From NCBI GenBank assembly GCA_036023115.1, contig JAYKKT010000080.1, positions 12,777,001-12,841,000 on the forward strand: 64,000 nucleotides of DNA, in the 5' to 3' direction. Positions 58,661 to 64,000 of the stretch are shown here, piece by piece. The notes beneath the pieces are model-generated. The model saw only the letters and a program-made list of their open reading frames with translations. It was not told the origin of the DNA and searched no databases. The stretch comes from Brasenia schreberi (Eukaryota > Streptophyta > Magnoliopsida > Nymphaeales > Cabombaceae). Numbering within the stretch: position 1 is the first letter of the stretch; each line of letters starts with the position of its first letter. Both the position numbers and the translations under genes were made by a program.

Positions 58661-60700
58661 TAGATATAGGGCTTCCCACATGACACGGCACAGAAACCTG
58701 ACATAGACATGGGTGATACGAGAAAAGCATGGGCTTTGACCTTTCTTTGACATGACATTACACGAGTGTTGATATCATAAAACACCCAAAACAGTAAAGT
58801 CTGTGTTCTTATCCACCTAGAGTGATAGATAAAAGTCGTCTTCACAAAATGACACAACACAAACACGACAGATCAACCCAAAGCATACCAACTGCCGCTG
58901 GAGTATGCCAAGTAACCTTTTCATTCTCCAAGTTGAAGCCATCCATGTCAGTGGGCATGTGATAATCTCTATAGATTGGGTCAGCAAGTACCAGAAATAC
59001 CAAGTTGAAATTACAGTAGGGCTTGGTAGAGCCGCTCCCATGCCACATTACCATGATGAGAGAGAGAGAGAAAGGGAGAGAGAAGGGAGAAAATGGGAGA
59101 GAGAAGAGAGAAAGGGAAAGAGAGTGTAGCAGAGGAAGGCGGAGATAGAGAGAAGAGAGAGAAAATAGGCGACAGAGGCAGAGAAAGAGAGAGACTGGGA
59201 GAGAGAAGAGAGAAAGTGAGACAACTAATATGTGGCGAACGACAATGGAGGTGGTGGTGGTCGTCGACGTACTTGCGGGTGGTGGCAGAGAGAGCACAAG
59301 TGAGGTGAGAGAGAGAGATGGCGAGAGACAGGAGAGTGACAACAGAGGTGAGAGAGAAAGAGCAAAGGCATTAGGTTTTATTTAACTTGGGTGGATAAGA
59401 ACGCAAATTACCTTTTGTATGCCATCAACGTACAGTCATTACCTTTTGTACGCTATTAATGATATAGTGGATTGCTATAGTGGTCTGCTATAGCGCCTAT
59501 TATCTAATGAGTGCTATAGTGCTCCAAAATCCTCTAAAACGCTATAGCGTGCGATTCATAACATAGGTTCAACTATAGTAAGGTCGAGCGACTTCGATCC
59601 TTTCCTTTTTTAGAAGAGCCACAACTTAAAATCGACCTTGTAGACTGATTGAGACATCATATCGTCTATGCCGATGCTCAATCCTTAACCCATCAACGCT
59701 TGGTCCATGTTACAGTAATGAAGCAAGAGCGTCTGGTACATACATGTAATAAAATTATGCTTGATTTGCAGCTCGCTCGACCATGAAGACAACAAAGAAT
59801 TAGCAACTTGAATGCCATTCTCCACTGGACTAAGAATCACCAATAGGGGAGAGAGAAGAGAAGGGAGGAAGGAGAATGATGAGGTCAAGGCGGTTTTGGT
59901 ACGTGGAGGCGAGGGATCTCCACTGGACGAAAGTTTTTTGGACAAGACAAGACGATGGCGATTTAGGCCAATCACAAGTTGGTGGACGAGGCCTGTGAAA
60001 CGCTCATAAAGGAAATAATGGTGATGGAAGAGGGCTCTTGCACTTTCTTGCTGAAATATGATACTGAGAATTGGCAATTTGATGCATGAAAGCCAATATC
60101 CACTAGAGGGGTCGTTTATGTTGGAGAGTGATTCTATTCTGAGTCGGCATTAGGGCGATGATAATTAAGGACGTTGGTGAAGAAAAAAATTGTTTATAGG
60201 GTTTGAATGGTGTAGTTCCAGGGGAAGGAAGAGGAAGAGGTTTCATTCTAGTTTCAGGCAAAGAAGGGAAGTAGATGGTTGGTTTCTAGCAGGGAGAGAC
60301 TGGTTGAGATGGTGATCTAGATGGTGGAGAGGAGCTGGATGGGGACAACGACAATGAAAGAGAAAAACATCGAAGAGAATGGAAGTAGATTGGAGTGTGA
60401 GGGCGACACGCGCTAGGATGCATAGGTTGCTGGTTGATTGGGATATAGATCGAAGTACGATGAAAACAGTGATAGTTGTTAGCGGGTTGATGGTGGCAAC
60501 AAAAAGAGATGAGGCAATCTCTCGGTGTTCAGTAAGAAGGGAGAGATAGTGATGGGCGTTTACATTTTATATGCAATCGGGTCATAGATCCAATCTTGGA
60601 TCTCAACTCATTCACAGTTAGATATGAGATTTTTGTTGGACTAGATCCAAACCCAAAGCTATGCCTAGATACAGTTTGATCTTGTTTGGTATTTAGATTT
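58661..60700. other. Unassigned repeat-like sequence with GA-rich block
   Basis: 59058-59345 is a purine-rich GAGAGA/GGGAGAGAG block. 59455-59570 has several CTATAGCG/GCTATAGTG words. Open frames here (59342-58842 Ser/Leu-rich and 60077-59685) look like products of the GA repeat or chance. No gene recognised. Confidence 0.45.
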
Positions 60701-60819
60701 GAGTCCATCAAGGTTTGCTCTTTCCAACTTGTTTATTTTTAACATTTGTTTGATCAATTATTTAGTATCTCATCTAGAACATAATTTGTTTGTTGTTTAT
60801 TAGACAATAAGTTGAATCT

Positions 60820-61692
60820 CTTTGTATGATTAAGATCTCCATATTGTCTCTATATGTCACTTTTGTTGAATACCTTTATGATTAAGGTGCTTCATGTTGT
60901 TGGCTATTGGTTGGAGATTAATCAATCTTCGAAGATGTACTTATGATTATTTGTGATCTTGATAACTTTTAAGTTACATTTTCATGTAATTAAGATCTTA
61001 TGGCTATATGTCACGTTTGTTGGCCTTTTGTTAATGACCTTTATGATTAAGGTGCTTCATGTTGTTGACTATTGGTTAGAGATGAGTCAATGTTGAAAAT
61101 ACACTTATTGTTATCAATAACCTTGTACTTGATACAAGTATTGGAAAATAATGCATAAAAAGACTTTTATCTTGAGTATTGATTATTCATTTGCTATATT
61201 TTGAGCATTTTGTGTGAATGATAAAAATTGTATTAAAATTTTTTTTTGAGACAAATATTTTATGTTTGAAAAGATTCTTGATAAATATTAAGTTGATTAT
61301 AAATCTTTTCGTATATATTTAAAACTTATTTTGATCATCTTAGTGGATTATCGTATCCTTGGAAGCGTAGAATCGCGTTTGAGATTCTAAGTTATTTAAG
61401 GGCCTTGGCATTTGATTGATTTGGATGATTTGAGCTTAAAGAAACCTCCTAGTTAGATGATCAATGTTTTTCATTAAAGAACTTTGAAAACATAGGTTTT
61501 CAAGTTTGTAGTCTATGGGGTATTAATACTTTTATTGGACATTAATTCTATAGGTTTTGTTGTATGTATGTCTTAAGGTAGATCACAAGGTTATTTGAAG
61601 TTCAACATTCTCCTTTTGAAAAAATCAGTGCGGGTTCACACATTAAAGATTTAAACAAACTTTCGGTATACAAACCGTAAGTTTGAGGTGGA
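60820..61692 (+). other. Sequence upstream of an LTR, with short tandem duplication
   Basis: CCTTTATGATTAAGGTGCTT-CATGTTGTTG occurs at about 60868 and 61028, in blocks about 160 bp apart. 60956-61495 is the left arm of a large inverted repeat. The end (about 61655-61692) reads AACTTTCGGTATACAAACCG then TAAGTTTGAGGTGGA, the RNase H end/PPT context seen in Copia 3. Confidence 0.6.
60956..61495 (+). repeat. Left arm of large inverted repeat
   Basis: Matches the reverse complement of 63210-64000 (for example GAGTCAATGTTGAAAATAC at 61085, and AATAATGCATAAAAAG at 61147). The right arm extends past the window. Confidence 0.85.
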
Positions 61693-61973
61693 TGTTAAAA
61701 TGTAATAGGGTTGGGCTAATAGAGCCCATAAGTTTCTATTTGTAATCAAGTCCCAACGGCCCAGACCCTAGGGCCAAACCATCAGCACCAGGGCACAATA
61801 ACTATTTTACTAGCCGTTGGGCCATCTTCAATTGTTGAATGCTATTGGCTTTCACTCCTTTCTTTCTCTCAATAAATACTTACCCTCTATTCAATAAACT
61901 GAAGACTTGATTGTATATAGATGATCACATTCTTCAATAAAATGAATTAAGGTAGCTTACCTAATTTCTAACA
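61693..61973 (+). repeat. LTR (3' type) of a Copia-like element
   Basis: TGTTAAAATGTAATAGGG...TTTCTAACA, preceded by PPT TAAGTTTGAGGTGGA. Same family and orientation as 53797-54094. The flanking 5-mers (GTAGT before the first, ATTGT after the second) do not match, so they may not be mates. Confidence 0.8.
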
Positions 61974-62339
61974 ATTGTAACAATTGAATTTGTTCTGGAA
62001 ATGATTTTCATTACGTAGTTGTTTTCACAATTTTTGTTCCATGCCGATAAGGATATCAATGAGTTGGTTTCTAGCATTACTGAATCCAGCCTAATCAGGT
62101 TCCACATAACTGGATCTGATCTAGATGCAAACATCCTATATTGATATGTGACCCATGTAATTAGTTTGGCTATCCAATAGATTTGGATTGAGATTCATAT
62201 GCTACAGGGATCCAACTTTTCTAATCAACCAGCAAATAGCACTAATCTGATCATACATATTACATCAGGATCATGCTCCTATTATTGGAAAGAATCAGGT
62301 ATGCATTTTTATTTAATTTAAAATTTTATGTAATTTACA
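61974..62339. other. Intergenic, GGATC-rich
   Basis: GGATCTGATCTAGATG and GGATCCAAC words suggest a small MITE; a similar composition occurs at 60580-60700. No boundaries determined. Confidence 0.35.
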
Positions 62340-62522
62340 GATGAATTTGTCATTTTTATACAAGATAGAGAGAGGAGAGAGACTCTCCAACGGCTAGCTG
62401 GGTAGTCGTTGGAGTTTCTAATGACTATCCAACTAGTTGTTGGAGGACCTGTTCTAGTCCCAAGCCACATTGGCCCAGTCCTTAAAGTCAACAAGGTCGG
62501 GCCCTCCTATTACATCTTAACA
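62340..62522 (-). repeat. Copia-type LTR start, minus strand
   Basis: On the minus strand: PPT TAAATTTGAGGGAG (62536-62523), then TGTTAAGATGTAATAGGAGG, a hairpin-forming CTCCAACGACTA / TAGCCGTTGGAG pair, and TATA-like TTGTATAAAAA. The LTR end (left limit) was not located. Confidence 0.65.
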
Positions 62523-62536
62523 CTCCCTCAAATTTA

Positions 62537-63209
62537 CAAGGTGTATATCAAAAGTTTGTCTAACAAAAAAAAAACATGAATTTGAGAGTGTCGATTTTGT
62601 AGAACCATCTGAGAGCATTAAGACAAGAGATCAAAGCAACCAAGGAGAGCAAAGTAATTGTTGTTGTCTTCCACATCAGTACCATGGGAGTTCAATTTTT
62701 AATATTTGAGGAGGCACATTTTCTAAACAACATGAATTCTATGACAACAATAGTTAGAGTTACTGCAATCTTCGCCATATGACAGAACCACACACTATTA
62801 TACTTCAAGCCGACATTATTAAGGTTGTTAGAGAGAGATATGACTTGCTGAGCACCAATTTGTTCACCATAATAATCCCAACTTCTGATGTGTGAAGCTC
62901 AATAAAAGGTGAAGACCACAATTCTTGAGGAGCACGACCTCTTTCACCAACATCATTGTCTTCATGCTTAAATATCTTCCTTACATCTTTTATGAAATTA
63001 ATCTTCTTCCAGCTACAAAGCATATTAAAAGTGAACAAGCAAGAGCAAAAAAACCAGAAAAGCGCAACATCAAAGCCAAATTGATGCCTTACGAAGAAAT
63101 TAGCTTTAACTCTCAAAAACCAATGAAGCAATTCATGATTTTCATTCCAACCCAAAATGCAAAAACAAACCATAAACAAAACCAAGAAAATGGTTTACTT
63201 TAATTTAAA
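62537..63209. other. Unassigned sequence between LTR and inverted-repeat arm
   Basis: A minus-strand open frame of 126 codons (63185-62805, including DVRKIFKHEDNDVGERGRAP) has no recognised family. The first bases match the Copia RNase H end (GACAAACTTTT). Confidence 0.35.
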
Positions 63210-64000
63210 AAGGTTCTTTAATGAAAAACATTGATCATCTATGTAGAATTGTCAAATATAACAAATAATTTCATAAATCATCATAAACTCATAAATTCGT
63301 GATATTACAAAATGACCTTGGTATACCAAATAAGCTTTAAAGTTAAGTTCAAACCATCCAAATCAAAGCTTTAAGGCTAAGCTCAAACCATACAAATCAA
63401 TCAAATGCCAAGGCTCTTAAATAACTCATAATCTCAAATGTGGTTCTATGATTCAAAGAATAAACTAATCCACCAAGATGATCAAAAAAAGTTTTAAATA
63501 TATACGAAAAGATTATAATCAACTTCATAGTTTCCAAAAATCTTTTCAAACATAAAATGTTTGTCTTGAAAAACAAGAATTTCTTTAATACAATTTTTAT
63601 CAACAACAACAACAACTAAGCCTTTTTCCATACTAGACGGGGTCAACTACATGGATTCTTTGTTTTCACAGAGCTCTATCATGTGTCATGTTAGCAGTTA
63701 ACTCACATTTAATACAATTTTTATCGTTCGTATAAAATGCTCGAAATATAACAAATAAATAGTCAATACTCAAGGCAAAATGCTTTTTATGCATTATTTT
63801 CAAATACTTGTATAAAGCACAAAGTTATCAAGATAACAATAAGTGCATTTTCAACATTGACTCATCCCTAATCAATAGCCCAACAACATGAAACACCTTA
63901 ATCACAAAGGTCTTCAATAAAATGCCACCAAACGTGACATATAGCCACAACATGGAAATCTTAATCACATGAAAATGCAACTTTAAAGTTGTTAAGATCA
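63210..64000 (-). repeat. Right arm of large inverted repeat (continues past window)
   Basis: Reverse complement of 60956-61495 with moderate divergence. It contains the LINE insertion at 63584-63725, absent from the left arm. Confidence 0.85.
63584..63725 (-). mobile_element. RTE LINE 3' end with perfect 18-bp TSD (copy E)
   Basis: TSD TTTAATACAATTTTTATC at 63584-63601 and 63708-63725. Insert 63602-63707 is the reverse complement of the last ~106 bp of the RTE LINE, starting AACAACAACAACAACTAAGC. Confidence 0.93.

Noticed and set aside
58842..59342. 166-codon Ser/Leu-rich open frame on the minus strand
   Set aside because: Largely the complement of the GA-rich block at 59058-59345; no domain or codon signal.
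59685..60077. 130-codon open frame on the minus strand
   Set aside because: No recognisable family, no splice or neighbour support, located in repeat-like DNA.
62805..63185. 126-codon open frame on the minus strand between an LTR and the inverted repeat
   Set aside because: No recognised domain; could be TE-internal sequence but not supportable.

Overview
The window is nuclear DNA from a flowering plant. It has plant-type spliced genes with short GT-AG exons, and Copia LTR retrotransposons, RTE- and L1-type LINEs, hAT transposons and tRNA-derived SINEs nested in one another. Nothing in the sequence fixes the species. Host coding sequence is a small minority; most of the window is transposable-element (TE) material of different ages.

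Three host genes are recognisable. (1) Positions 1-5594, plus strand: the 3' part of CENP-C, the inner-kinetochore protein that binds centromeric nucleosomes. Six exons join in phase, and the CENP-C motif lies in the fifth. The first exon carries four nearly identical 303-bp (101-residue) tandem units. (2) Positions 12009-16713, minus strand: a type II DnaJ/HSP40 co-chaperone. The exon that should complete the J domain is missing, so the gene looks broken. (3) Positions 45265-53652, minus strand: the 3' half of COG6, a subunit of the conserved oligomeric Golgi tethering complex. One coding exon is split by an RTE LINE with a 17-bp target-site duplication and also carries a frameshift and a stop, so this copy is a pseudogene.

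Layout: 0-5.6 kb CENP-C; 6.05-10.3 kb an old minus-strand Copia; 11-17 kb SINEs and the DnaJ gene with hAT-like MITEs in its introns; 17.3-24.7 kb a non-autonomous hAT-like element interrupted by a 5.9-kb Copia with both LTRs; 25.5-27.9 kb RTE LINE A; 28.9-34.1 kb a plus-strand Copia with a perfect 5-bp TSD, inserted in one half of a ~0.97-kb tandem duplication that carries unidentified exon-like sequence; 37.7-39 kb L1 debris; 39-41.2 kb a partly duplicated Copia end; 41.2-43.2 kb decayed LINE B; 45.3-53.7 kb the COG6 pseudogene holding LINE C (near full length) and LINE D in opposite orientations; 53.8-62 kb LTR pieces around an L1 fragment that hosts a complete 3.3-kb hAT transposon with an 8-bp TSD; 61-64 kb a large inverted repeat.

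The three genes are not functionally linked, and no operon, CRISPR array, rRNA or intact tRNA gene was seen. The strongest unusual signals are the CENP-C repeat array that has turned a splice donor into coding sequence, the exonic LINE in COG6, the missing DnaJ exon, an apparent twin-primed LINE in a CENP-C intron, and hairpins better preserved in the 5' than the 3' LTRs of two Copia families.
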